Source of the DNA: Deltaproteobacteria bacterium
GTDB taxonomy: Bacteria > Desulfobacterota > Desulfarculia > Adiutricales > Adiutricaceae
Direction: 5' to 3'
Length of the DNA stretch: 41,964 bases
Assembly (NCBI GenBank): GCA_031273455.1
Contig: JAISRZ010000043.1
Span: 1 to 41,964 of the forward strand
Shown piece by piece: positions 34,914 through 41,964 of the stretch (positions within the stretch are counted from its first letter, which is position 1; each line of letters opens with the position of its first letter). Both the position numbers and the translations under genes were made by a program. The notes beneath the pieces are model-generated. The model saw only the letters and a program-made list of their open reading frames with translations. It searched no databases and had not been told where the DNA came from.

Positions 34914-34962
34914 TTTTATGCCTTTCTTCGGATCATAAGGTTAAGATCGTTGGTTAGGATCG

Positions 34963-35559
34963 TTAGGCGCGTCTCGCGGGCAAGCGAATGACGCTTTCAA
35001 TAAACTCATGGGTCAAGCGGGATTGATCGTCCGGCTTAATGTTTTGGCTGACCATTTCCCCGGCCAAGCGGACGGCTAAAGCCCCGGCCTCGGCGGTGAG
35101 CTGTCTTTTAGCGGCGATGAGCTCTTGGGCCATGGCCGCCTCGGTCTTCTGGACAATGAGCCCAGCGGCTTTTTGGGCCTCGTCAATGATCCGGTCCCGC
35201 TCCCTGGCCCCATCCCGCTCGTACTGGGCGATGATGGCTTCCTTTTGGGTGGTAAGCTCGGATAACTGGCGCCGCATGGCCGCGTTCTGTTCCTCTAGGT
35301 TCCGGGTCTGGGTCTCTAAGTACTCCAAGGTCCGGGCGATGTTCTCCCGGCGGCCCTTAAAAAAAGCCCCCACGGGTTTCCGTAAGACTATAAACAAGAT
35401 CCCGGCGTAAGCCGCGAAGTTTAAAACCCGCCAGAGAAAATCCCGCCACTGGGCCGCGTTGTAACCGCCCTCCCCGGCTTCGGCCAAGGCCGGGCCCGCG
35501 GTTAGGGCTAAGGACAGGGCGACCCCAGCTATTATTAGGCGAAAGAGGCGTTGACTCAT
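34963..35559 (-). CDS. atpF: ATP synthase F0 b subunit with signal-like N-terminus
   Basis: The b subunit forms part of the peripheral stalk holding F1 still against F0. The 198-residue protein has a cleavable-looking leader (hydrophobic core, ending AGPALA at about residue 26), a membrane segment at about 44-62 (VLNFAAYAGILFIVLRKPV), then a long charged coiled coil (ETQTRNLEEQNAAMRRQ onward). A leader-bearing b subunit paired with a separate b' is familiar from deltaproteobacteria. AGGG eight bases before the ATG supports the start. Confidence 0.93.
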   Translation of the reverse strand: MSQRLFRLIIAGVALSLALTAGPALAEAGEGGYNAAQWRDFLWRVLNFAAYAGILFIVLRKPVGAFFKGRRENIARTLEYLETQTRNLEEQNAAMRRQLSELTTQKEAIIAQYERDGARERDRIIDEAQKAAGLIVQKTEAAMAQELIAAKRQLTAEAGALAVRLAGEMVSQNIKPDDQSRLTHEFIESVIRLPARRA

Positions 35560-35614
35560 AGAAAATACCCTAAATGGCCCATCAGCCTTTTGGCTCGGTT
35601 AAGTTTAAGGCTCG

Positions 35615-36046
35615 TTAAACCGGTCGACCCAGGAGTTGGCTGGCTAAATCCGTGGCTAAGGTCTGAGCCTCGCCTTCCAAAGACGAGCGGACCGTGGCCG
35701 TTTCCTTAGCCAAGCGAGCCCGGGCCTCCTCCAAGCGTTGGAGCGAGGACTCTTGGGCCTCGGCCAGAATTTCCTTTTCCCGCTCCCGCCCAGCTGACCT
35801 TAAGCCTTTTAAAGTCTCCAAACCCACGGTTAAGGCCTCTTCCTTGGAGCGGGCCTTTTCCTCTTCCCCATCCTCCAACTGCTTTTTGGCCACGTCAGCC
35901 ATCTCGCGATAGCTTTCAAAAAGAGTTTCCCGTTCGTGGAGGATTTTCCGCAGAGGTTTATAAAGAAAGAGGTTTAGCACCAGCATGAGGACCAGAAAGT
36001 TCAGTATCTGGATAAATAGGGAGATGTCCAAAGACACGCTGACCAT
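35615..36046 (-). CDS. atpF': ATP synthase F0 b' subunit
   Basis: This second peripheral-stalk subunit pairs with b. With the ATG at 36046 it has 143 residues: an N-terminal membrane segment (LFIQILNFLVLMLVLNLFLY, about 9-28), the KPLRKILHERETLFE boundary typical of b-type subunits, then a charged coiled coil. This start is chosen over the longer frame from 36097 because GAGG lies six bases upstream and the family starts just before the membrane helix. It is the first gene of the operon, behind a promoter at 36161-36190. The genes for subunits a and c are not upstream of it and must lie elsewhere in the genome. Confidence 0.93.
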   Translation of the reverse strand: MVSVSLDISLFIQILNFLVLMLVLNLFLYKPLRKILHERETLFESYREMADVAKKQLEDGEEEKARSKEEALTVGLETLKGLRSAGREREKEILAEAQESSLQRLEEARARLAKETATVRSSLEGEAQTLATDLASQLLGRPV

Positions 36047-36936
36047 AAAAAACCTCAAATAACCGGTCGCCCGGCCAAGAACCTTTAAAAGCCCCAATAA
36101 CTCCCCTTAACCTAGCGTTTTTAAAAACCAGTCTAGGTCAAAGGGCCGCTTAACGCGAGGATTATAACGTTAAGAAAGACTTAAGGTCAAGGCCAGGTTT
36201 ATAGGCCGCCCGTCAAATCCCTAGCTATTAGGGTAGATCAAGCTAAATTACCATCACTCTCTAGGTCAATGGCCAGTTTAATGGACTCTATTTAGCGTTT
36301 ATTAAATAATTTCGCGTAGTTTAAAGTTTAGACGTCCCCAATCAGGGTTGAGGAAAACGCCGCTAAAAGCCCGTTTTAACCATTTTGGCCTAACCTTAAG
36401 GGAATAGATCCAGCTGGCCGTTAGGCTTAAAAACCAAGGGGGAAGGCTTGCTATTTCTTAAAATATGGTCTAATCTATTATCTAAAAAAAGAACTCGGTA
36501 TTTTTATCTCTTCAATTTTTCCTTGTCAAGTCTCTTTTGATCCTTAAGGTTTCGGTTACCGAGTCTAACCGTAACCTATTTTGGCTTTAGGGTTTTCGGC
36601 GTCTTCTACGGGTTTGATGGTTGGTTAAATGGGGTTTTCCGGGGGAAGGCCGCTTTTTTTTAGGCTATATTTTTGCTAGTATTTCTTTTTAAACGCCTTA
36701 ACTGGCGTTTAGTCAGGCCAGGAAACCCTAACTTTAGGCTTTAAGGCGTAAGGCCAAACGTTCGCTAACGCTTAAAAGCGCCCAGAGGCCAAGCCTTAAA
36801 AAGTTTTTTGGGGCTTATTTAGGGCCTGGGGACCAATAGCCGATAGACAATTGAGCCGATAGAAAATAGGCCGCCAAGAGGGCCACGACAGTTAGGCCGC
36901 TAGATATAGGGCCGTTAAAGAAAGGGAACGCCGAAG
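36047..36936. other. Divergent intergenic region between the atp operon and folK
   Basis: About 890 bases without a convincing gene. The left part holds the atp promoter and leader. The rest (36200-36936) shows no coding signal or clear terminator; AT-rich words near 36450-36540 and 36650-36700 may include the folK promoter, which I could not place. Confidence 0.55.
36161..36190 (-). promoter_or_regulatory. Sigma-70 promoter of the ATP synthase operon
   Basis: On the minus strand TTGACC (36190-36185), an 18-base spacer and TATAAT (36166-36161) form a strong promoter about 115 bases upstream of the first start codon of the operon. Confidence 0.7.
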
Positions 36937-37662
36937 ATGGCGAAACGCGTTCTAGTGGCCATAGCCTTAGGGGCTAACCTTGATCGACCGGCCTATCAGT
37001 TGGGGGTCGCCCTGGAGTTAATCTCCGTTCTGCCGGGGGTGAGCTTAGTCAATAGCTCCAAGATCCGCCAAACCGAGCCCGTGGGCGGCCCGCCTGGCCA
37101 GAACCCGTATTTGAATCAGGTTCTTTTGGCCCAAGTTAAGAACTTAACGCCCAAGGCCTTACTAAACTATTTTTTGGACATCGAGACGGTGATGGGCCGG
37201 GTCCGGAACGTCCCCAATGGCCCCCGGATCATTGACATCGATCTTCTTCTGTGGGGCGATAAGGTCATTGATAAACCCGGGCTCATCGTGCCCCACCCCC
37301 GAATGGCCGAGCGGGAGTTTGTCTTACAGCCTTTGGTGGATGTCTACCCCTACTGGGTTCACCCGATTTTAGGCTATAGCGCCAACGAGCTTTTGGACCG
37401 GCTCCCTTTAATCATTGAGATCGACGCCCCCAAGATAGAGGGCCTAAGGCCTCAGAAAACCCGAAGTAAGGCCCCCGCGGCCCAGAAAAACGAGCCGAGC
37501 CCGGCCCAGAAAAGCCCGGTTAGCCCAGTTAAGGAAAGCCCGGTTAGCCCAGTTAAGGAAAGCTCGGTTAGCCCGGCTAAAAAAAGCGGGCCACGAAAAG
37601 TTAGCCCGGCCCAGAAAGTTAAAAGCCCGATGAGCCGGCCCAAGAAGGCCAAAACCCCTTAA
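36937..37662 (+). CDS. folK: HPPK (folate synthesis) with basic Ser-Pro-Lys tail
   Basis: 2-amino-4-hydroxy-6-hydroxymethyldihydropteridine pyrophosphokinase transfers pyrophosphate from ATP to the pterin in folate synthesis. The enzyme domain (about 1-165) is complete: ALGANLDRPAYQL, QTEPVGGPPGQNPYLNQV, the ATP-site GPRIIDIDLLLWGD, and VPHPRMAEREFVLQPL. HPPK is normally near 160 residues; this protein has 241. The extra 75 residues are lysine-, proline- and serine-rich, with repeated SPVKE units encoded by 24-base tandem repeats at 37513-37584, like the tails of histone-H1-like or AlgP-like proteins. The tail could bind DNA or RNA, but its role is unknown. It starts the plus-strand group folK, small membrane protein, lytic transglycosylase, pgsA. 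Confidence 0.95.
   Translation: MAKRVLVAIALGANLDRPAYQLGVALELISVLPGVSLVNSSKIRQTEPVGGPPGQNPYLNQVLLAQVKNLTPKALLNYFLDIETVMGRVRNVPNGPRIIDIDLLLWGDKVIDKPGLIVPHPRMAEREFVLQPLVDVYPYWVHPILGYSANELLDRLPLIIEIDAPKIEGLRPQKTRSKAPAAQKNEPSPAQKSPVSPVKESPVSPVKESSVSPAKKSGPRKVSPAQKVKSPMSRPKKAKTP
37513..37584 (+). repeat. Three 24-base tandem repeats inside folK
   Basis: Two identical units (37513-37536 and 37537-37560) and a diverged third (37561-37584) encode SPVSPVKE-type octapeptides in the tail. Being in-frame, changes in unit number would alter tail length without breaking the gene. Confidence 0.9.
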
Positions 37663-37714
37663 AAAGGCCCTTTTAATCAGCTTAACCGTTTTAGCCTCAA
37701 GGGTTACTGAAGGC

Positions 37715-37755
37715 CTTAACGTCGCCCCGCTTAACGTCGCCCTCTTAACGTCGCC
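37715..37755 (+). repeat. Three tandem CTTAACGTCGCC units
   Basis: CTTAACGTCGCC occurs at 37715, 37730 and 37744 with 14-15 base spacing, directly before the small membrane-protein gene. Confidence 0.85.
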
Positions 37756-37769
37756 ATGATGGGTCTTTG

Positions 37770-38024
37770 ATGATATTTTTAATTCTGCGCGTCGCTCTCA
37801 TAGCTTTTCTCTTTTACCTCATCATTCTGGTGGTGAAAAGCTTACTGCGCCCCAAGCCCAACCCGGCTCCGGAGGTTCCGCAAGAGCTAGTGCGCGACGC
37901 TTTAACCGGCGTCTTTTTCGATAAGACTAAAGCCATTAGCCTCTCCACCGATGGCCATACTTTATACTTTAGTTCCCCAGCCAACCGGGACGCCTGGCTG
38001 GCCCAAAAGCGCCCGCTCCAATGA
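37770..38024 (+). CDS. Small membrane protein with cysteine-less TRASH/YHS-like tail
   Basis: This 84-residue protein (ATG at 37770; a TTG one codon earlier is also possible) has one N-terminal membrane segment (ILRVALIAFLFYLIILVV), a proline-rich spacer, and a tail of about 45 residues. The tail (LVRDALTGVFF...LYFSSPANRDAWLA) follows the pattern LVxDPxCGxYV...YFCSxxCRxxYL of small deltaproteobacterial and proteobacterial proteins with a TRASH/YHS-like metal motif. Every expected cysteine position is changed: DPxCG reads DALTG and FCSxxCR reads FSSPANR. Metal binding is therefore unlikely. Its last four bases overlap the start of the lytic transglycosylase gene, indicating translational coupling. 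Function unknown. Confidence 0.75.
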   Translation: MIFLILRVALIAFLFYLIILVVKSLLRPKPNPAPEVPQELVRDALTGVFFDKTKAISLSTDGHTLYFSSPANRDAWLAQKRPLQ

Positions 38025-39070
38025 GCCCTTTAGGTCGCGCGCTTCTGGGGGCTATTTGTTTGGCCTTATTGACCCTGGTCTCTAACCCAGCTGGTCTGGC
38101 CTTAAGTTTCGCCCCAGCCGAGCAAGCCCCTTTGGACGCCGGGAAACCCAAAGCGACTGACTTGGAGGCCAAAGACGCCCCCAACCCGCCGCCCTATTGG
38201 ATTACTAACCAAAAGGCCAAAAAGGTCGAGCCGCCCCCCAAGGAAACCCCGGTTCCCTATTGGAGCGCCAATAGCGGCCCAGCCAGCCCTTTAGAAACCT
38301 TGGGCGATCCGACGGCGGTGGATCCGCCTAAGACCACTGAGACCGCGGCCCTCTTCGCCCCGCCGCCGACCCCGGTTAAACCTAAGGCCACTCCGGCCAA
38401 GGTCGCGACCAAGGGTAAGGGCAAGGGCGAGCCCGAGGCCCAAAGGGCCGTTTTGACCAAGGAGTTTTCCTTTTACAAGTTCACCGATGAAAGCGGGGTC
38501 ACTTACTTAACCGACGCCCCGGTGGACCCCCGTTACCGGCTCTTTACGGTCCAGATAGTCATTTCCAGAGGCTCGGCCCCTTACCGGCGCCTGAACCTGG
38601 ACAACTTAAAGCCCTTAATTCTCAAAGCCGCGGCCAAGCATCGGGTCAACCCGGTCTTAATCACCGCCATCATCAAAGCTGAGTCGGCCTTTGACCCCAA
38701 AGCGGTCTCCTGGGCCGGGGCTCGCGGGCTGATGCAGCTCATGCCCAAAACGGCTAAACTGGTGGGTTGCGCGGATAGCTTTGACCCGGAGCAAAACATC
38801 ATGGGTGGAACTAGATACATCCGCCTGATGCTGGACCGGTTCAACAACAACATTTCCTTGGCCGTGGCCGCCTATAATAGCGGGCCAGAGCGGGTGGCCA
38901 AGAACATGGCCATTCCCGATATCTCGGAGACCCGGAACTATGTGCGGGTAGTCCTAAAGAACTTGGAGCTGTTTGAGGAGCTGTTTGAGCCCGAGGAAAT
39001 CCTTTTGGCCCAGCCCGTGGCCCCCAAAGCGGCCCCAGCCCCGGCCAAAAGCCTGGAGCCGAGGAAATAG
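38021..39070 (+). CDS. Secreted lytic murein transglycosylase (SLT domain)
   Basis: This 349-residue protein has an N-terminal signal segment (LGRALLGAICLALLTLVSNPAGLALS) and a long proline/lysine-rich linker (about 30-145) containing two PxPYW motifs. A DUF4124-like FYKFTDESGVTYLTDAP stretch follows (about 148-165), then a Slt/MltC-type catalytic domain (about 190-320). The catalytic Glu lies in IIKAESAFDPKAVSWAGARGLMQLMP, and VAAYNSGPERVAK is the second signature. Such enzymes cleave peptidoglycan glycan strands in the periplasm, forming 1,6-anhydro-MurNAc. There is no lipobox Cys. It is translationally coupled to the small membrane-protein gene through an ATGA overlap. Confidence 0.93.
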   Translation: MSPLGRALLGAICLALLTLVSNPAGLALSFAPAEQAPLDAGKPKATDLEAKDAPNPPPYWITNQKAKKVEPPPKETPVPYWSANSGPASPLETLGDPTAVDPPKTTETAALFAPPPTPVKPKATPAKVATKGKGKGEPEAQRAVLTKEFSFYKFTDESGVTYLTDAPVDPRYRLFTVQIVISRGSAPYRRLNLDNLKPLILKAAAKHRVNPVLITAIIKAESAFDPKAVSWAGARGLMQLMPKTAKLVGCADSFDPEQNIMGGTRYIRLMLDRFNNNISLAVAAYNSGPERVAKNMAIPDISETRNYVRVVLKNLELFEELFEPEEILLAQPVAPKAAPAPAKSLEPRK

Positions 39071-39166
39071 CTAGCCTCTCTGGTTGGGGCGGCTAAAGTT
39101 TATTTGGTCAATATTTTATAAGGCCGTTAGGGCTATTGGCTCCTTAGGGCCTTTCGCGGGATACCT

Positions 39167-39766
39167 ATGAAAAGCTGGCTGCGCGATATCGTCACCTGGT
39201 CGGGTCTGCCCAACGTCATCACCCTGACCAGGCTTATGGCCACCCCGGTCATAGTCATTGGTCTAGGCTATTGGGGGCGGGAGGCGAGTCAGTTCTTAAA
39301 CGGCGTTGTGGCCATAGTCTACCTAGTCGCGGCTCTGTCCGACCTTTTGGATGGCTACTTGGCTCGGACTTACGGCCATGAGAGTAACTTAGGCCGTTTT
39401 TTAGACCCCTTGGCCGATAAGCTATTAGTGTCCTCAGCTTTGATCATGCTCATCCCTTTCGGTCGAGTCCCTGCTTGGATCGCCTTTTTAATTGTGGCCC
39501 GGGAAATGGCCGTCACCTCCCTTAGAGCCATCGCCATGGAGAAGAACCTGGTCATCGCCGCCTCCCCCCAAGGGAAGCGGAAGACCTTAGCCCAGAACAT
39601 CGCCCTTTTTTGCCTTTTGTGGAACGGCGAGCTTATCTGGGCCGACACCGTGGCCGTGGGGCGGGTTATCCTCTACGTGGCCCTCTTCGTGACCTATTGG
39701 TCAGGCTTTCTGTATTACCGGGACTTTTTAAGGGCCTCTAAAAGCTTTCCCGCGGAAGACGCCTAA
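39167..39766 (+). CDS. pgsA: CDP-diacylglycerol-glycerol-3-phosphate phosphatidyltransferase
   Basis: PgsA makes phosphatidylglycerol phosphate in the inner membrane, the entry to phosphatidylglycerol and cardiolipin. The 199-residue protein has several membrane segments and the complete CDP-alcohol phosphotransferase motif DG-x2-AR-x8-G-x3-D-x3-D (DGYLART...GRFLDPLAD, about 65-87). The N-terminal LPNVITLTRLMATPVIV is the usual opening of this enzyme. The assignment to PgsA rather than PssA rests on length and on this opening. A terminator follows. Confidence 0.92.
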   Translation: MKSWLRDIVTWSGLPNVITLTRLMATPVIVIGLGYWGREASQFLNGVVAIVYLVAALSDLLDGYLARTYGHESNLGRFLDPLADKLLVSSALIMLIPFGRVPAWIAFLIVAREMAVTSLRAIAMEKNLVIAASPQGKRKTLAQNIALFCLLWNGELIWADTVAVGRVILYVALFVTYWSGFLYYRDFLRASKSFPAEDA

Positions 39767-39808
39767 AGGCCAACCTTAACCGCCTCTTAAGCTTATAGCT
39801 TGGTTTAT

Positions 39809-39841
39809 GGCCTTAGGGCGTATTGGCCCTAAGGCCTTTTT
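39809..39841 (+). terminator. Rho-independent terminator after pgsA
   Basis: GGCCTTAGGGC (39809-39819) pairs perfectly with GCCCTAAGGCC (39826-39836) around a six-base loop, followed by five T residues. Confidence 0.85.
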
Positions 39842-40521
39842 AGTTGACGGGGTTACCTGGAAAGCCAAAGGGCTTGGCCCCAACTAGAAAGCCCAACGGG
39901 CCAGCGGCTGGTTAGGCTAGTTTTTAGGGAAAACATTTTTAGGGCGCCTGGCTGGTCTCGTGACTAGAGGCGTAACTGGCCGCGGGCGAACCCGGCTGGT
40001 CTAACCCGGCTAGTGGCGGTCCCTTAGACTGGTTAGGTCTTCGCTCCCCTCCCCCAAAAGCTTAGGAAAAAGGGGCGCCCCGGCCTTTAAACCGCCTGAC
40101 CCTAATCTGGGGGCCTTTAGGGGGCCTTTTGAGCCGCCTAGAGGATTTAGGCCCTTGGTCGCCTTGTAACGAACTTTAAGCTTTTACCCGATCGCTCTTC
40201 TGACCGCCGGGGGCTAAAGGTCAAAAGGGCCATCAAGGGCTTTAGGGTGGAAACTAAAGCTCTTTATCCGGCTCGACCCCCAAGGTTAGAGATAGTTTTT
40301 AAGGTTAAGATATCACAAAAAGAGATAGTGTTTAAAGAGCGATAAGCTGTTATTAAATAACTAAACCATAAATTATTGAAAAATATCCTCTAAATACCGC
40401 TAACCCGCGAGTCTCATCGGAGCTTGAATTTCCCCCCAGAAATCACTAAACTGCCAAAACTAATCGTTTTTTCGCTCAGGGCTCGCAAGATTTGGCGACG
40501 CCAAACCTTTCAGGATTTCGC
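39842..40521. other. Intergenic region between pgsA and cobI
   Basis: No gene, riboswitch or clear promoter is seen in about 680 bases. The left two-thirds is GGCC-rich; the stretch 40300-40480 is AT-rich and should hold the cobI promoter. Confidence 0.5.
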
Positions 40522-41241
40522 ATGTCTAAAGTCGGCTCATTCTATGGCCTTGGCGTTGGCCCGGGCGATCCGGATCTGATCACCATGAAGGCGGTCAAGA
40601 TACTTAACCGGGTGGACACGGTTTTTACGGCCTCCTCCTCAACTAACGAGTATTCCTTGGCCCGACGTATAGGCTTAAAGTACCTTAGAGCCGGCGTGGA
40701 GACGCGAAACCTGCCCTTCCCCATGACCGAGGATGAGGTGGCCTTAAACGCGGCTTGGCGGGCCAACGCCGCCACCATCGCCGAGGTCTTGCGCTCCGGG
40801 CGTTCCGCCGCCTTTTTAACTTTAGGCGACTGTTTAACCTACAGCACTTACGCTTACCTTCTGCCCATCCTAGCCGAGATCATCCCCGAGGCCCCCATTG
40901 TTAGCGTGCCCGGGATAACCTCCTACCAGTTAGCCGCGGCCCGCTTAAACCGACCCTTAGCCCAGACTAAAGAGTCCTTAGCCATCCTGTCCGGCGGTGG
41001 GGATCCCGAAGTTTTTGAGACCCTTTTGGACCACAGCGATAACGTGGTCATCATGAAAATGGGCCGGGTCAGAGAAGAGATCGTGGACCTATTAAAGAAA
41101 AAGAACCTAGCCCCTAAAACCGCCCTCTTCGCCAAGCTCGGCTTAGACGGCGAAAAAATAGACGATGGCCTGGACCAGGAGCTGGATCCGCCCACCTACT
41201 TTTCCCTCATGCTGGTCACGAAAAGAAATAAGGCCTTATGA
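40522..41241 (+). CDS. cobI: Precorrin-2 C20-methyltransferase
   Basis: CobI/CbiL methylates C20 of precorrin-2 (or its cobalt form) with S-adenosylmethionine in corrin ring synthesis. With the ATG at 40522, preceded at six bases by AGGA, the protein has 239 residues, the usual length. The tetrapyrrole methylase motifs are present: YGLGVGPGDPDLITMKAVKIL at the N-terminus, FLTLGDCLTYSTYAYLLPIL, and VSVPGITSYQLAAARLNRPLA. The aerobic (CobI) and anaerobic (CbiL) versions cannot be separated by eye. The frame runs on upstream to a TTG at 40492, but that has no family similarity. It is alone, without other cobalamin genes in the window. Confidence 0.93.
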   Translation: MSKVGSFYGLGVGPGDPDLITMKAVKILNRVDTVFTASSSTNEYSLARRIGLKYLRAGVETRNLPFPMTEDEVALNAAWRANAATIAEVLRSGRSAAFLTLGDCLTYSTYAYLLPILAEIIPEAPIVSVPGITSYQLAAARLNRPLAQTKESLAILSGGGDPEVFETLLDHSDNVVIMKMGRVREEIVDLLKKKNLAPKTALFAKLGLDGEKIDDGLDQELDPPTYFSLMLVTKRNKAL

Positions 41242-41697
41242 CCGTTTTAACGCGGAAAATAGGCTCGGCCCGCGGCGGCCTAACCTAGAGCTTGGCGGTT
41301 ATCCCCTGGCCTTTGGGCGGCTTTAACCGCCAAGCGAAAAAATAGTCGTGACGCTAGCCGTTAAGATAGTCGTTAAGATAAGTTTCTTATAAGGCCCTAA
41401 AGGTTAGCCTTAAGCCCTTAAGTTAACCCCCCCTTTCCCAGCGATGACTTAAAACCCCCTTCCCCCCTAAACGCGCCCCCGAAAAACTTGACCTTAAGCT
41501 ATATAAAATGATATATTGACCAAGATCCTCCGCCAGGGTGGGTTATTTGGCGGCTAGAACGCTTCGACTAGCCTACCAACTGAGGATTTTAACCCGGCAA
41601 AGGTTAAGGTTCCTAACTAAGCTTAAGGGATAGTCGGGCGCGCCGGAAGTAAGTTGGTCGCTTAGTTGGGCGGCGATGTTTAATAAAGGAGCTAATC
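41242..41697. other. Intergenic region after cobI
   Basis: No gene is seen. It contains the inverted repeat at 41290-41335 and GGCC/TTAA-rich sequence without a coding signal. Confidence 0.5.
41290..41335. repeat. Inverted repeat after cobI
   Basis: GCTTGGCGGTT (41290-41300) pairs with AACCGCCAAGC (41325-41335) across a 24-base loop. No T-run follows on the plus strand, so terminator function is doubtful. Confidence 0.55.
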
Positions 41698-41829
41698 GTG
41701 ATCAGAGCTGAACTATGGGCCAAGCTTTATCTCTATGGCTTAAAGGGCGATGTCGAGAATGTTATAAAAGTGGGGGCCCGTCTCAACGCGGAGGAACGAG
41801 CTTGGCTAAGTGAACTACCGCTCCACTAA
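41698..41829 (+). CDS. Small hypothetical protein, 43 residues
   Basis: A GTG at 41698 preceded by AAAGGAG at about six bases opens a 43-codon frame: VIRAELWAKLYLYGLKGDVE, then NVIKVGARLNAEERAWLSEL, ending PLH. The composition (Leu, Ala, Glu, Lys) is that of a compact helical protein, not of random translation, and the ribosome binding site is among the best in the window. I do not recognise the family. It could also be a fragment of a longer gene, as the sequence resembles no start of a known domain. Confidence 0.5.
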   Translation: MIRAELWAKLYLYGLKGDVENVIKVGARLNAEERAWLSELPLH

Positions 41830-41964
41830 AGTGTACCGGCTTCTACGGAATTCGGTTAGTTTACCAGACTAAGTTACGAGAAATTGTAGCTACGTTGATT
41901 ACGTGAGGACACCCTGGGTTGCCGCCTCAGACCCTTGCTCACTGTCGCGGTAAGTTAAAAACCC

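Noticed and set aside
39842..40521. A cobalamin riboswitch before cobI
   Set aside because: Corrin genes often have one, but I could not find the conserved B12-box words or a matching fold in this stretch.
41830..41964. A structured RNA at the right edge (GTGAGGACACCCTGGG...)
   Set aside because: It has a structured-RNA look, but I could not match it to RNase P, tmRNA, 6S or SRP RNA, and it is cut by the window edge.

Overview
The window looks like chromosomal DNA of a Gram-negative bacterium, most likely a deltaproteobacterium in the broad sense (Desulfobacterota-like). Direct evidence for an outer membrane is lpxC (lipid A synthesis) and three autotransporters ending in Phe. The lineage guess rests on the ATP synthase cluster, which has tandem b' and b genes, a signal-sequence-like b subunit and no a or c genes beside it. 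It also rests on an EF-G-like GTPase with the FEPEEIKR signature. AT-rich spacers, decayed gene copies and short tandem repeats in spacers would fit a host-associated, partly eroding genome, but that is inference.

Layout. 1-10352: three tandem minus-strand paralogous autotransporters (the last cut by the window edge) with Asn/Ser/Gly-rich GGY-repeat passengers, near-identical barrels and related upstream regions. 11390-15019: lpxC and an EF-G-like GTPase, each followed by a strong terminator. 15459-20201: a SWIM-SNF2 protein with a degraded Walker A motif, converging on an EamA-type exporter, then an LD-carboxypeptidase. 20202-24244: gene-poor, partly very AT-rich DNA holding two copies of an Rpn-type C-terminal module and a broken VIT-VWA gene. 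24245-29625: a MerR-type regulator under a near-consensus promoter, followed by two VIT-VWA proteins, one with an intact metal site and one with all three metal-site motifs lost. 29835-36046: the ATP synthase operon b', b, delta, alpha, gamma, beta, epsilon on the minus strand, with a recognisable promoter and terminator. 36937-39766: folK with a basic Ser-Pro-Lys tail, a small membrane protein with a cysteine-less TRASH/YHS-like tail, a lytic transglycosylase and pgsA. 40522-41241: cobI. A 43-codon ORF with a strong ribosome binding site lies near the right edge.

The most interesting parts are the MerR/VIT-VWA family, present in intact, metal-site-dead and pseudogene states, and the duplicated Rpn C-terminal module with its own ribosome binding site beside the pseudogene. 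That module resembles the intragenic RpnS antitoxins of Rpn nucleases. The autotransporter array is also notable for more than 50 N-X-S/T sequons in one passenger. No rRNA, tRNA, CRISPR array, transposase or riboswitch was recognised.
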